DNA of 64,000 nucleotides from Naganishia liquefaciens (lineage: Eukaryota > Basidiomycota > Tremellomycetes > Filobasidiales > Filobasidiaceae): the NCBI GenBank assembly GCA_013423385.1, contig BLZA01000046.1:1-64000 (forward strand), given 5' to 3'. Below are positions 41,291 to 53,899 of this stretch, in pieces. Each line of letters opens with the position of its first letter. The stretch's first letter is position 1. The translations under genes and the position numbers were made by a program. The notes under the pieces were generated by a model. That model worked only from the letters and a program-made list of their open reading frames with translations, ran no database searches and had not been told where the DNA came from.

Positions 41291-42700
41291 CAGGTATGAA
41301 AAAAGCAAAGGCAGGTATACGATGTTACACGCCACAGCGAACTCACGTCTATTCTCCTTCGATCCTTTGAAAAGACGGTACACCAAACGGGAAACAGTAC
41401 TATATCGCATCCCTGAATACGAAAGCTTCGATAGGTCCAGCAGGGCGAATCCGAGTGTGGTATTAGTTAAGGCAGCAGGCAAAACTTAGGCAGAAGAGCA
41501 CTATTAGATGACTGACTTCAGGCCACCTAAGATACTCCTTATGGTTGTATGCTGGACTCGCGTTTCGAAGATATGTTCAGCAGCACCACATGTAGATGAT
41601 CGTATTATCATAGTGAAGGAAAGGGAAAACGATACGGTAGGGCACATACACCGAAGTCTATAATAAGGCTTCTCTGGGAACTCTCCATTTCGTCGTCTTA
41701 AGTCCAGTTGCAAGTGTCTGCCGTGTATATTCCTGAAATATCGACGACTGCTGCGCAAGGGGGGAGCAGAAGTTCTCTCAACAAGCCAAAAGACTTGTTA
41801 CTCCAACTCTTTCCTGGATCTTCAGCTCACACAACAGCAGGCTTTAATGTGATTGTGGTATTCAGGTCAGCACACGCACTTGACGATAAACAATTGGAGC
41901 TATGTCCTATATGTATCGAATGGGTGCCCGCTCTAGTGCTTCCCGACGAGCTCTGCAATGGAAGGCCAATCTGACTGATATACAGCTGCTAACTTCGTAA
42001 CGTATTTTAGAGTGACTTATTCTGGACAGATCAACTCGGGAAGCAGCGCTCATCACAGTGGTGGTTCCATTTCGTCCGGAAAGTCACATGCCTTTAACGT
42101 TGGCAGTAGGCGGCTTCCGCACATTCATTTGATGGTAGATAGTAAAAGCGAGAAAAAAACTGTAGGGATGAGTCGGAGTCTAAGACACAGCCCGAAATGT
42201 AAGTGGTAGTACACAGATGAAGTGTGTCTAGCGACAGAATTCAACAATGAGAAACCATCAACTCGGTGTTCTTCCAGGAGTTTCCGCGCTAGATTATGGG
42301 TTTCTCCTTGCAGTATGGGGACTATGCCATTTCTTACCGTGTTATTGCATACATAATCGATGGAGTTCTGGCTAGCCGTGTTTCATTTTCTAAATGTGGC
42401 TAAAGTCATGACTAATATTGTAATATGATGCATGATACGCAAAGAGCATAGCATGCTCTTAATTCAGGAGAGATTGGCATCGATTACGATACACTTTAGC
42501 CAACATATGTTAGTAGATAGAGAGTATAATATAGGTGATATTGGGAATGGACCTGGCAAATCGCATACCCAGTGCTTATTTAAAAATGGTATACATACAT
42601 ATTAGGAACGAACCTGGCAAATTGTATATCCAGTGCTTATTGAAAGTGGGAAGCATACATCATGTAGTCTAATGGTACTCTGCACACGATTCCGTATTCA
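41291..42700. other. No recognisable gene; one 61-bp duplication
   Basis: Short frames without known domains. At 42541-42665 a 61-bp unit containing ACCTGGCAAAT and CCAGTGCTTATT occurs twice in tandem with about 80% identity. The stretch is AT-rich and lies downstream of the P450 gene. Confidence 0.5.
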
Positions 42701-42804
42701 AAACACCCATGTGCCGGGATGCTAGGTCGAGGGCGGCCGCTCCGCGCCTCTGTTTCCAAGGGGGAAGGGTGAGAGGTGCGGGCCTCGATGCCGAGCGTCG
42801 CCCG

Positions 42805-44255
42805 TTACGTCGACCTGGGGGGCCGAGGCGTGAATATCACCTGCACGGAGCCGGCGCGCTTGAGCATGCTGCGGGTGGTGTCGAGCTCTGCGGCTGCCTC
42901 ATTGAGCACATGCACGCCGCGACCGATCAGCAGCGTTGCCAAGAACACCTTGATCTCCATCACGCCGAGTCGAAAACCCAAACACATGTGTGGCCCCTGC
43001 CCGAAGGTCTTCTCGCGCCCGGACACCCCGTTAACTGTTAACTGCGGGGCAACCCCGAGGAAGCGCTCCGGCTTGAATGAAGCCCCCTCTTCGGGCCAAG
43101 CATTCGACTGGGTCTGAAACAAAAACGGGGAGCCCAGAATCAAGGTGCCCTTCTTCAAAGGCAGTGTGTGTTCGCCCACGTTGAGGTCGAAATCACGCAG
43201 CGCGTAGCGGCCAATCTCGGCCACGAACGGGAAACAGCGCAAGGTCTCGCGCACCACCGCATCGAGGTAAGGGCAGGCGTTCAACTGGGCCCAGGTGGGG
43301 TCCACAACCAGAGCGTCGAGTTCCCGGGTCAACTCGTCATAGACGCGCGGTTGCCGGTGCAGCTCTATGAGCGCCGAGCTCAAGGTGGTCGCTGTGGTTT
43401 CATGGCTGGCAAACAGTAACACCGTGGTGGCACCCACCATGGCTTCGGAGAGGAAGTCGTCGGGCGAGATCGCCTGCCACAACTTGTGCAGCAGGCAGCC
43501 AGGATCCCCGTGCACAGCCCACGCGTTGGGTTTCAAGACGCGCTCGCGTACGAGGTGGAGAATCTCCTCCTGCACGCGCTTCTCCGTCGGGTCGCAGGCG
43601 GTCATCGAGCCGCCCGGCAGCAACGAGCGCAGGGCATGTATGACGTTGTGTTGCAAGCTGACGAGCAGCGCATACTCTTGCCCACCGCGTCAAGAGTGTA
43701 CAGGGTGCACAGGTGACTGAGCACAACTGTGGGCGGCAGGGCGGACACATGCTCGCGAGCCACGGCACGGACGCACCGGTAGGCCTCCTCCACGGCCTGG
43801 GCGGACGTCAGGCGAGACTTCACAAAGGCGCGGTGAAGCTTCCATGAAGGGCCGGTAAGGGTGAGAATATTATCGCCAAAAATACGCTCGAGGCCGCCGA
43901 ATGGACCTCGGGTGTCGGGGCCGGCGCGGGTTGCGTTCGAATCCGCCACGGAGAACACTGGCTTGGGATCTTGGACATAGACCACCATTTGCGGTCCCAG
44001 CCATCCGTAAGCCGCAGGCTTCTTCTCCGCCAGCGTGGCCTGATGCAGGGCCTGCAACATGGCAAAGGACCCCTGCCGCGCAACCAGCGGGATGAGGCCC
44101 AAGGCAACGTTTCCTTTTACCCGCGCGGTCGGAGCAAAGGCGTCGCCGGCATCACCTGACACAGCTTGATAGAGGGCTTGCACCGGCCGCCTTCCCATGG
44201 CGATTACCTTCTCACCTCTCGTTGGAGTGGGGGCGTCAATCGTAACGTCGGGCAT
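42805..44255 (-). CDS. Cytochrome P450, intronless and GC-rich, one frame change
   Basis: Start at ATG 44255 (MPDVTIDAPTPTRG). Motifs: GPSWKLHRAF (C-helix WxxxR type), LLFASHETTATT (I-helix AGxET region, here A/S-H-E-T-T), VRETLRCFP (ExxR), and the heme loop FGQGPHMCLGFRLGV with the Cys ligand. No membrane anchor is seen at the N-terminus and there are no introns. P450s insert one oxygen atom into substrates; the substrate here is unknown. The reading frame changes once, near 43685, between LDAVGK and EYALLVSLQ; a single base would account for it. Base composition is much richer in G+C than the flanks, which together with the soluble, intronless form suggests transfer from bacteria. Confidence 0.88.
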
Positions 44256-45189
44256 GCACAAACAACCGTGCTTCTGACCTCCGACCGGGGAGCTATTGTG
44301 ATGGTGAGGGAGTGGGACGTTTGCTGTTGATGACGGCGCTGAGAGAACGGAGACGGGGAAGATTCTTTGACGACGATTTGAGGGAAAGCGATCGCTCAGG
44401 ATGATCGTCAATGCGAGAACTGAAAACGCCGTCACTTACGATGGAGCGGAATAAGCCGCAGTGCTGTTGTGATGGTGGATGGATGGGTGCTGTGGGTGAC
44501 GGTGGTCTGATAGGGGAAGATGGAAGATTGCGTTTCGAGCAGATCGGTGGATAACGATAATGCCAACGATGAATCGAAACCTTCTTGCCCGAGTTAGCAA
44601 CCGGCTCGATCGACAGCCCAGCTAGCGCATTGCTGTCATGTTTGCTTCCTTTCTGCTCGCTCAAGCGCGCAGAGCGAACAAGGCTCTGGCGGCCTATTCC
44701 CAATGGTGGAGGCTGACGTCATCCCTTTGAGGTTCCGGCCGAGCGTAGAGCGATATTGTTTCAAAGCTCTATTGTTATATTGCTTGCCAATACCAGTACT
44801 CTTGTTGCCATATCGCTCACACTGACGCACATTCAGAATAGAGGACACCTGTCGATGGACGAGTATCTCGCGCTTCGGTTTTGCCGCGGTCTTCAGCTCG
44901 GAGTGCAGGACCGGGCTGAGCCCGTGATCTGGCAACTGGTCACGTGGTGTTTGATGATTCATTCAACTTTTGGTTCGTTGTATATGGTGGATTCTTGTTA
45001 AATTGCGATGCAATGGGTTAGGGAAGTTTCTCAGCCTTCCTCTCAGCCTCCGGATATTGACTTGAGACTCCCTGCGCACTGGCATGCAGCAGAGGATGCA
45101 GCTTAGGCAATGGTGCCGACCGAATGTTATTTCATCATATTGCCTCAGCATGCCCTCACGAGAAAGGGACGTGTTCGCTTGTTGTAGCA

Positions 45190-45237
<48 letters not shown>

Positions 45238-45623
45238 GCGTACCTCAGGTCTGGTAATGCCCTATTACATCTCCAATGTTCTGCCGAACAGAATGTCGTT
45301 CGAATGTCAGACATTCATTACTGCGAGAAGGCCGTGCTTGATCGAGCGCCGGTCCGATGGGACGACAGTTGATGCTTCTTCTTTCCACAATTGCCTAGCC
45401 GGTCGCAGAAGAGAAGCGTTTTACAACCATTGAATTACTGCTTACACTACTACGCCCAAGCTCTTGCTTGCCTTGGATCGCCGCCCCTCTTCTGCATAAG
45501 TCGGACTTCTCTCCCTGATCTGTAAAGAACAACCGTCTAGATGGAGCCGAATGCCAAATCATCCACCAAAGCTCGTTCCCATTAGTCAGAGCTCGCTGAT
45601 CCGCCACAGGCGGTGCATGCGGA
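44256..45623. other. No recognisable gene; GA microsatellite
   Basis: Contains a (GA)n tract at about 45189-45233 with one GATA interruption. Frames on both strands are short and lack known domains. Confidence 0.5.
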
Positions 45624-45929
45624 TGTCATGATAGGGACGGGTAGAAATGATGTGGCGGTAGTGAGGGGTGCATGACCCCCAGCGGGTGTTCTACTCCAAG
45701 GTAGAATGCCCAGGATTATGGATGAATCAGGGAAATTCATGCCGAGAAGACTTCCAGAATGACGGTTCGTAATCCATGGGCCCTGCCCAGATTTGGTACA
45801 TAGAGAAATCCTCTAGATAGAACTCCCCTCCCACCTTTGGAAGCCAGACATTACTCTGGCAGGTAAATTGACTCAAGGTTCAATCAGTTGGCGAACTATC
45901 ATTCACCTGTAGTTCAATTACCGTTCATA
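45624..45929 (+). mobile_element. Solo LTR relic of the same Copia family
   Basis: The last 90 bp match the LTR of the complete Copia element: CCAGAC-TT/AC-TCTGGCAGGTAAATTGA, then GTTGGCGAAC, ATTCACCTGTA and CAATTACCGTTCATA, with about 15% differences and a single 67-bp unit. The start TGTCATGA at 45624 may correspond to TGTCGTGA. No internal coding is nearby, so it is best read as a solo LTR, older than the intact element. No target duplication was found. Confidence 0.7.
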
Positions 45930-46397
45930 CCTTCGACGTTATGAAATAGCGTTCCCGCAGGCTGAAGCGCTCGACCGGCCGACCAGCCACTCGAAGTCCA
46001 TCCCTGGCCCCGAAAGGAGCACAACGTGCTGCACGTCGCGAACTACGACTGTGCATCACGGCACGGACACCACCAACCCCTAAGCGCTTCTTGCCGGCTT
46101 GGCGTGGGTCGCCGGCATGGCCACACTCACCCTGTTCTGGGTGGGCGATGGGGTCTGGCTGGATAACTGGTCCCGGAGACGGATGTAACCCATCGAGTAA
46201 TTCTTGCCAAGCTACCGGCCGTACTTGCTAGAGCTCATCGGTATATACCTCGACACCTTGAATATGGTAAATGGAAGGGTTGGAGAGGTAGCATCATGTT
46301 GTAACAACTCGCTGACACCTATCGTGTGTTCCATTCTAAGGCTGACAGTGCAGCTGGTGGGTGGACGCTCGCCCTCTCTGGTTGTCATGTTTCTTTA
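45930..46397. other. Stretch with no secure gene
   Basis: G+C-richer than its surroundings between about 45950 and 46190. A short plus-strand stretch (MATLTLFWVGDGVWLDNWSR) looks like a membrane segment but stands alone. Confidence 0.35.
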
Positions 46398-48710
46398 ACT
46401 CATCAGAAAAATTGCCCTAGATAATGTAACTCAGGACCAAAGCATTCCAGACAGAGGAGCGGCTGCCCCGAACCGGGATGAAGGAGACCAACATCGCTTA
46501 GAAAACTTGAACGTGTGTGATCCTCGAGACGACAAGAAGCGGATCGGGTGGATCAACGGTGGCCTGCTGCACGACTCATACGGCTGGATTCTCGAAAACA
46601 CCGACTTCCGACAATGGCGTGACGAACAAGCACGCCAGCTGCCCTGGATCGAAGGAGGTCCCGGCAAGGGCAAAACAATGCTGCTTTGTCGCATTATCGA
46701 CGATCTCCAGCAATCAGCCGCGAAAACCGGCCTTTTGGCCTTTTTCCTTTGCCAGTTTGCAGACTCACGGATCAATAATGCCACTGCGGTGCTAAGCGGC
46801 CTGATCCACCAGCTTCTGGACCAGCAGCCAAGTCTCATGAGTCGCCTGTGGAAGAGATACGATCGTGAGGTCAAAGCAATCTTCGAAGATGCGAACGCAT
46901 GGGTTACGCTATCGGATATCCTTTCCAACATTCTCCATGATTCGAATTTGCCGAGTACCTTCCTAAGCATTTACTGTCTTGACAAATGCCTGACCGACTT
47001 GCCGCAACTTCTCGGCTTCATCACGGAGAACTCGTCTGCATCTCGTCCCATCAAATGGATCGTCTCCAGCCTCAATCGGCCAAACATCGAGGAGAGGGTT
47101 GATGCAGTCAGGCGGAGGGTGAAGCCTTGTCTTGAGTTGAACGCAAAGTCTGTATCAAATACTGTTTTCAATTAACATCGGATACAATGTGCATGACTTG
47201 GCGAAGCTAAGGAATTACGACAGCAAGACAGAAACAGCCGTTCGGACATGTCTCTTCTCGACTGCAAACGGCACATTCCTCTGGGCCGCCACCGTTTGCC
47301 AACAACTGAAGAATACCTCGGCAGTGAACACGATCCAGAAGTTGAAAATGTATCCCCTTGGTCTATGAGTCCCAAGACGCTGAAGTCTGCAAACACACAC
47401 TTTCCGTCTTGACAATCGTTTATCTGCCCATCCCCCTAGATGCACTTTCGTCCTTTGGTAAGCTTGTCAGAATGGTTTCGATGATTTCGCATCACGGGAG
47501 CAGGTTGTCCAGCTCTATGGTTCGTGTTTGACGATTCGAGAAGGTACCGTCCACTTCCCGCATCAGACCGCAAAGGGCCTTCTGCTCAACAAGGCGGCAG
47601 TTCAACTCTTTGCGCATGGAATAGAAGAAGTGCACCATGCGATCTTCGTGACATCTCTCGAGGCCATTTCTAGGGAGCTGCGACGCGACTTAGACAATTT
47701 TTGGCAGTCCCGGAATCCCATTGTTAACGCAAGCCGCCTGATCCTGTTCCGTTAGAGACAGTACGTTACTCGTGTTTACTGGGTGGACCATCTATACGAT
47801 GCCAACAGGATGCACAAACCCGACAACGAACTTGGCGACCAGGGCGCTGTCCATCAGTTCACAAGAGGCAAATTGTAGAACTGGCTAGAGGGGCTGAGTC
47901 TTCTCAAAAGCATCTCCCAGGGGATACTTGCAATGACAAAATTGGACCCGGGTAAGTCTCGACAATGAATGTCCTCCTCGCTCTATCTGATTTATCAACA
48001 CATCCCAGCGAGAGATGCATGAATCGCGTAAGATATAAAACCGAATTGATGAGCCTTGTCCCAGACACACGCCGATTGTTTATGTGTTGGTGGGAATCGA
48101 GAACAGTCCGCTGCAGGTTTATGGTTTAACTTCTGTCTTCTATCCCGCATGTAGCTCGATAAGAGGACTATTTGGATAAATACGAGGAGCTACGGTGGAT
48201 TGAGACTAAACCGGCTATGCAAGACCATTGTGATGCGTGTTTACAGATGCCTGAAGGGCATGGCAGATCGGTCACATCGGTCACTCGCTCGCACAACTCG
48301 GATTACCTTGCATCGGCATCGTGGGATCAGACCGTCAAGGTTTGGGGCCGCAATAGCGGCCATTGTTTGCGTATGTCCGCCATGGGTTCGAAAGGCCCCT
48401 CTATCATATCATCCTATAATATTTACTCAAACCTCCACACTGATTTTGGAGATGTCGTTTGCTGTTTATCATCGCCGGCCATGAACTCAGCGCCAACCGA
48501 TGACGCTTATCAATGATCGAATCGCCAGGGCTATGGAATAAGCTTGAACAGGACATGGCTTCTTTGGAATTCAAAGACATATTGTGGCTACCGCGGGAGT
48601 ATCGAGCATCGCTTTCGGAAGTGAGGCCGTCGTCGATCTGCATCGGCTGTCGCTCGGGACGCGTTTTGATACTCAAGTTTGTTGATCAACCGTCTTTTGA
48701 TCAACGGTCA
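46398..48710 (+). pseudogene. NACHT-WD40 (NLR-type) gene, decayed
   Basis: Fungal NACHT-WD40 protein of the HET-E/NWD kind, thought to act in allorecognition or immunity. Motifs: DPRDDKKRIGWINGGLLHDS, YGWILENTDFRQW, WIEGGPGKGKTMLLCRIID (Walker A), LLAFFLCQFADSRINNATAV, a degenerate Walker B (FLSIYCLDKCLTDLPQLL, family IDALDEC), WIVSSLNRPNIEERV, NGTFLWAATVCQQL, YWVDHLYD, then a WD40-type repeat GHGRSVTSVTRSHNSDYLAS with SASWDQTVKVW, and GYGISLNRTWLLWN with SGRVLILKF at the end. The family normally has several WD40 repeats; only one is seen. The N-terminal effector domain is missing, and frame changes and stops occur after 47170 and around 47370-47480. An intron fits 47954-48008. Confidence 0.9.
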
Positions 48711-50499
48711 GTCACTTTCAGCACGAGTATCACTCTCTCTTTGTGGTCTCATGTCAGTCGTTGTCGCTAATCGGGCTTTTCGTAACCAGATCTTGCAGCG
48801 GATGGCTGGCTGGAGGGGGGTGAGACTTGGGGGAATTGGATTGCGATTCTGCATGGTGACACTCAGCCATAGCTAAGTCATCGATTTCCCGGGAACATGG
48901 CTCTGCAGACGTTACCGACATCATCGACAGCTCAATCAAGTCAATCAATATTAGTACAACTGGTGGTCCACGAACCTCCACCGAATAATGGCGCATCGAG
49001 TTCTAGATTACTTGGGCGCAAGCGTATACCAAGCGGGAAACGATGTGTATGTGTATTTCAATACGAGGAGGCGGTAACGTGAGACAGTACATCACTTCTC
49101 GCTATCGTGCGCAGAGTAGTGGCAGCAGCTGAAGAAGCGCAACATGGCGAAATGACACCATTGCAAAGGGCTACCCCGAGAAAACTACACCCAAGATGTG
49201 GTTTAAGGGTGGCCAGAGTGGATTGATGCCATGTTTCGCTGCCCTCCTTCTCTACAAGCAACATTCTAATCATCAAGCAGTGTCATAGTGCTGTCAACAT
49301 CTTGGCTTCCTCTTACCATATACGATCCCATCTGCATGCCTCCTTCTCATTTACATACGTAACCTCTGTACTTGCGTTGGTGAGTGATTAGAAGCATTTG
49401 GACATTACCCAGGAAGTTCCTTATACACCTGCAAGACAGACCAGATCCAAGAACGCTGCCAACCTCCTATTGTGGGGGTGGGAGGGAGCAAGCGCCGAAT
49501 CGAATGCAAAGTCTATGTGCTCAGATGTAGTGGGTAGTACCGCGACTATGCTCAAGGCAACGAATCCATAGGCATTCTTTCCCTAAGGTAGTGGGACATC
49601 TAAGCGAAACCATTGCCGAGTTGCTTCTTGGCTCCCGCTCCCGCTCCAGCTGCCATGAAAGATGGCTTCACACTTCTCGGTGCAAAGCAGCGAGCTCCAG
49701 ATACATGGGTGGACTGATCCTTCACTAGAGATGAGCCCACTCCTCCTCCTCGAAGCGGTGAACCGTGCCCCTTGTGCGCCCTGACAGCACCTTCTCTTCG
49801 GCGTCGACGTCTTTTGCGAGAAGGTACCCAATTGTCACCAAGTCGCGCTGCAGTCGCTCGACACAAAGTGTCCGACTCCGAGAATACAATGGACAGAGCC
49901 ATCGGTGAGACGACATGCTCTATACCACTTTCACAATGTGTGCCTCGCGATCTCGAAGTGGGCATCATGATCTGGAGCTAGAACAGGCCATGAAGCTTGG
50001 GCGTAGGAAAAATCAGCGACCAGCCAGCAATAAACCTTTTCTCCACAGACAGCTTTCTCGACTCGTGTCCGAAGATCGCGGGAGCGGGAGTCGTCGGGCG
50101 CTCCGAGGCTTCAGTCTTAATTCACCACCCGTAGGGAATAGTATTCACTGGTCATCTCCCTTCTAAAGACAGGATACATGGGCTTCCCTGTCAAAGAGCG
50201 CTATAGTGACAATTCCCCTTCCCTCGAACTCGATAATCACCAGCTCAACATGCCAACGCCATAGCTGACCAGCACACCAAGGTAAACCATCCCCCAGACG
50301 ACGAGAACAAGGGACCCGCCAAAGATCCCGACCTTATTCGGCCCGCAGAAGGTAAGCACTCAATCGGGAAAGATGTCGTGACGCGACGTATCATGAATTC
50401 AGGTCTTGGTGTGCAGGATTCTTGTTAACAGCCACAAGCTGTGAGCAGACTGCTGTTGAAGCGCAGAACTCTGCAGAAGACGAAGGAACCAGGCACGTC
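48711..50499. other. No secure gene
   Basis: A 122-codon minus-strand frame at 49600-49968 has a basic run (RKRRRRRRE) like a nuclear-localisation signal and a Gly-rich tail but no known domain. The rest shows only short frames. Confidence 0.4.
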
Positions 50500-51778
50500 C
50501 ACGTTATGATATTTTTGCTGCCTTGACTTCCTGCTCTCCAATAGGTATAAATTCTCCAGATACTTCGGCAGTCAGGTCGTTCCGTCGGTCCCCAAAATTC
50601 AAACACCATGCTGCCCATCTTAGGGAAATGTTGGAAGATTTGTAGCGCGATATGGTGTAAAGCAGGAATAGGCTGACCCGCGATGGTGCTGGCATCTATC
50701 TGCTCGCCAGGTTCACCGAACCAGCCAGTCGGCTCCTCTTGAAGGCGGACTGACCTGTCAAGAGCGGTGTGAGACAGCTATGATCAGGCTTCTGCCAATC
50801 GGCTTCAATGCTGACTTCGAGGTTGATCAATGGGATATCGCTTCGCTCCGCCTCCAGTAGCGATTCGTCGAAATAAGAATGCCCAATGATGACATCTCCG
50901 AAGGACTAGGATGAATATACCATTTGTTATATCGACATTAACCCAATATACTCTACAAAGAAAGTCACCTGGTTCAACCGAGGAAGAGGTTCATAGAACT
51001 TGACCTTGTACTCTTGCACCTTCAGAGTTTCAAAGAGAGGCGATGGGCTGTAGAAGCGCCGAAGGTTTCGGGCAAGACCCGTAAAATTCGCCACAGAGTC
51101 ATCGCCGGCGTACAGTATAAGCGTATGAAAGCAGTTCAGGGGAAATACCGGTGCCGGAGAATCGGAATCGAAAACGTCTTTGCTGAGGCATACTTCTTGC
51201 TTGACAGGTTCATGGAACAAAGGTGCGAAGCAAATCGGCATGATATCCTCTTCCGGCCCATCTTTCAAGATCTTCGTATCGTTGTGATGGCTGTTGTTCA
51301 GGGAGTACCCCACGGTACGCGGTCGGTCCTGCATGGTTCGGGAAGTGGAAGTGGCTGCTACGAGGTTCGGGAGGATATCCACAGCTTCGGAGATAAAGCT
51401 TTCACATGTATACTGTTTCACCTCCGATCGAAAGAAAATGATGTGCCTATACGTGCGGATATGTAAAGAAATGGAAATGAAGCCCGATACGATCAACTTC
51501 AAGTACGATTTCAGATTTTTCTGTACATGCGATACTTACGGAATATAGGGAAGAAACTTTTCGGTCCCTCCAGCAAATATCCGCTTCCAATCATACCTGG
51601 AGACGTCAACACAGACATGCCTCCATTGTTGCGAGAGTGTCCTCCAGTAGATCCGGGTACATGTACGATTCAGCTTGGCTCCATCCCGAAGACCAACAGG
51701 TATCGGGAACGACGACGGACCAGCACAGACAAGGAAAGAGTGGATGATTGCTATGACATCATCGGGAAGATTCAGCAA
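50500..51778 (-). CDS. Possible F-box-like protein gene with introns
   Basis: The first exon (51778 to about 51540) reads MLNLPDDVIAIIHSFLVC, an F-box-like start (LPxDVxxxIxxFL), then LNRTCTRIYWRTLSQQWRHV, where F-box proteins have CSRxxxxxxxPxLWRxV. The next exon contains ESFISEAVDILPNLVAATST, FPLNCFHTLILYAGDDSV and FYSPSPLFETLKVQEYKV. An intron at about 50914-50973 (GTGACT...CCTAG) leads to SFGDVIIGHSYFDESLLEAE. F-box proteins recruit substrates to SCF ubiquitin ligases. The C-terminal exons are uncertain (MVFEFWG and further). No clear lesion was found in the first two exons. Confidence 0.45.
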
Positions 51779-52665
51779 GAAGCTTCACCAAGAGAAGCAT
51801 GCAAGACACAAAGTGTAATTACTGAAATGCCGAATTTGCTGCCTGACGAACTTACCATGAAGAGGAGCTCTGAGGTTCGCTGTAGATAGATAATTGTTGT
51901 GCTGCATTGCTCAAATATTCAGTAAGGACTCGAACCCAAGCATTTAGTTCGCCCCTGAGTTCAACAGGTAGAGCACACTTACAGGCGATTGTTGGGGACG
52001 AGACAGGTTCCGGTGATAGAGGCACCTGTTGCTGACCAGGTACGGAAATCCAACGAGTGCCTTTGCTGTTTCGTATTTGGCCTTTGATGGGGAAGCCCAC
52101 AGAATATTCATCAGGCAATTGGGACCGGCAATAGGAAGTGCGTATGCCGTCTTGGGTTGTGTCTTCATCCATTTCGACAATTCGGCGCGGATGTGATAAG
52201 ACGCTTCGTGAACCTGGGCGGTAAGTCAGTGCTCACAACCGCTGCCAATCTATCGATTTACTGCAAAGCGGCCGGCGTTTATGTGATTGCGTCGTTGATA
52301 TGTGTTGTGGCATACTAACAGAACTTGAATGCCTTATACTTGGCGACATCAGGTGAACGTAGGTTTGATGCCCGGAAGTTGTAGATGATTCTTTAACAAG
52401 TGCTGTAGACGGGCAGATGCTCGGCTCACCTCTTCCAGGTAAGCGAAACTATCGACGCCGTCATTTGTTTCCGCAGACCGAACGTGTAAATGATATAATG
52501 ATCATCACGCGGGAGAAGAGGAACGCCCTTTCTGCTCCGAAGATTGATGGGTAGGGATGCGGGCCTGCCTCACTCGAATCGCCCTCATTAACACAATAGG
52601 AACTTAGTAAATCACCGACACGAAGAGAGTGTATTTTGCCCTTCAATTCAAGAATCTAGGCCGAC
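51779..52665. other. No secure gene
   Basis: Two overlapping minus-strand frames at 51852-52180 (LPDEYSVGFPIKGQIRNSKG in one) may be a small gene fragment; I do not recognise it. The rest is the upstream region of the GH10 gene. Confidence 0.4.
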
Positions 52666-53819
52666 ATGCAACTATACTCCGCTGCCAGCAAGAAAGGCTT
52701 GTACTTTGGTACCGCCATATCGTTCGAGCCACTGCAGCAAGATGACATGCGCCACCTAGTTCGACAACATGTTAATTCCCTCACTCCGGAGAACGCAATG
52801 AAGTGGGAGGTCATACATCCGGAGAAGGGAAGCTTCGACTGGAAGCAGATGGATGAGGTACGCTAGATCCGAACCATTCCGACCAGGTATCGAGGTACTA
52901 AACCATCCTTTTCTGTCATGACAGATCGTCAGTTTCGCTCTGGAACAATCCGCGCAAGTCCGAGGCCATGCTATCTGCTGGCATAGTCAAAAGTGAATAT
53001 TTCAGATCAGGCAAGAAGGTTCTGGCCAGCGCTACCCGCTGACATGGTGTCCGATACTAGTCCTTTATGGCTCGAAGGTATCCAGGATGCGGAAATGCTA
53101 GAAGAAACGTTACAGGGCCATGCCTCGAGAAGTATTTTTACGGTAAGTAGTCCAACTCTTCACGGCAGTTCTGGGTATTTTGACAAACTTCGTCTGCGCC
53201 AGTTATCGTGACGAGATATCCGCCTGTGACGTCGTCATTGAACGTAAGTACGCGAGCTCTACTTTGGAGGTACAAGATGACCTGCTGAACCTGTACGATG
53301 TTCAAAGCCTTCCTTGACAACGGTGCATTACGGCACAATATTTGGTTCAATGTGCTTGGTGAAGCATATATCGAAAAAGCGGTCAGCGTTTTCTTGGCTT
53401 CGCACTTGTTATGCCACGATTTTACTAACTAACTGCTTTAACGCCTTCTGCGTCTAGTTCAAGATCTGCCACCGCATCGCTCCACATATCAAGCTTTACA
53501 TCAACGAATATAACATAGAGGAAGCGAATGCTAAATCGGACGCACTCCTAGCGCTAGTTGAGCGCCTGTTACACAGGGGAATACCTATTCATGGCATCGG
53601 TTTCCAGTGTCATTTAAACGCATCCCAATACCCTCGTGTGTTTCGTCTCCGGTTCCAAATATGGTCTATCTAATCATCGGCTGGATGATATGCAGGTAAT
53701 ATCGTCGAAAACTGGAAGAGATTTACAGATCTAGGCTTGGAAATCGCGGTCACCGAGCTCGATGTAAGGCTACCTGTCGATGGGAATGGTGGCAAGAAAG
53801 ACCTACTAGTGTTCCAGTA
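52666..53819 (+). pseudogene. GH10 endo-xylanase gene, truncated and altered
   Basis: Family 10 glycoside hydrolase that cuts xylan. Exons spell KKGLYFGTAISF, VNSLTPENAMKWEVIHPEKG, QVRGHAICWHSQ, then (after an intron of about 70 bp ending near 53060) NPLWLEGIQDAEMLEE, ISACDVVIE, PFLDNGALRHNIWFNVLGEA, HIKLYINEYNIEEANAKSDA, GIPIHGIGFQCH and LEIAVTELDVRL. TELD holds the nucleophile Glu; the acid/base Glu of the family DVVNE motif is present but Asn is Ile (ATT at 53237). One splice before the acid/base exon is one base out of phase. The C-terminal 50-80 residues with the conserved Trp region are missing where a large duplicated block begins. No signal peptide is seen at this start. Confidence 0.88.
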
Positions 53820-53899
53820 GGTAGATTCGAATCTTTGGGTCTCGGGCAACATAGAAAGCTGAAAAAACAGTGCCTGTAGACCGGTCGGGAGACTGTTTT

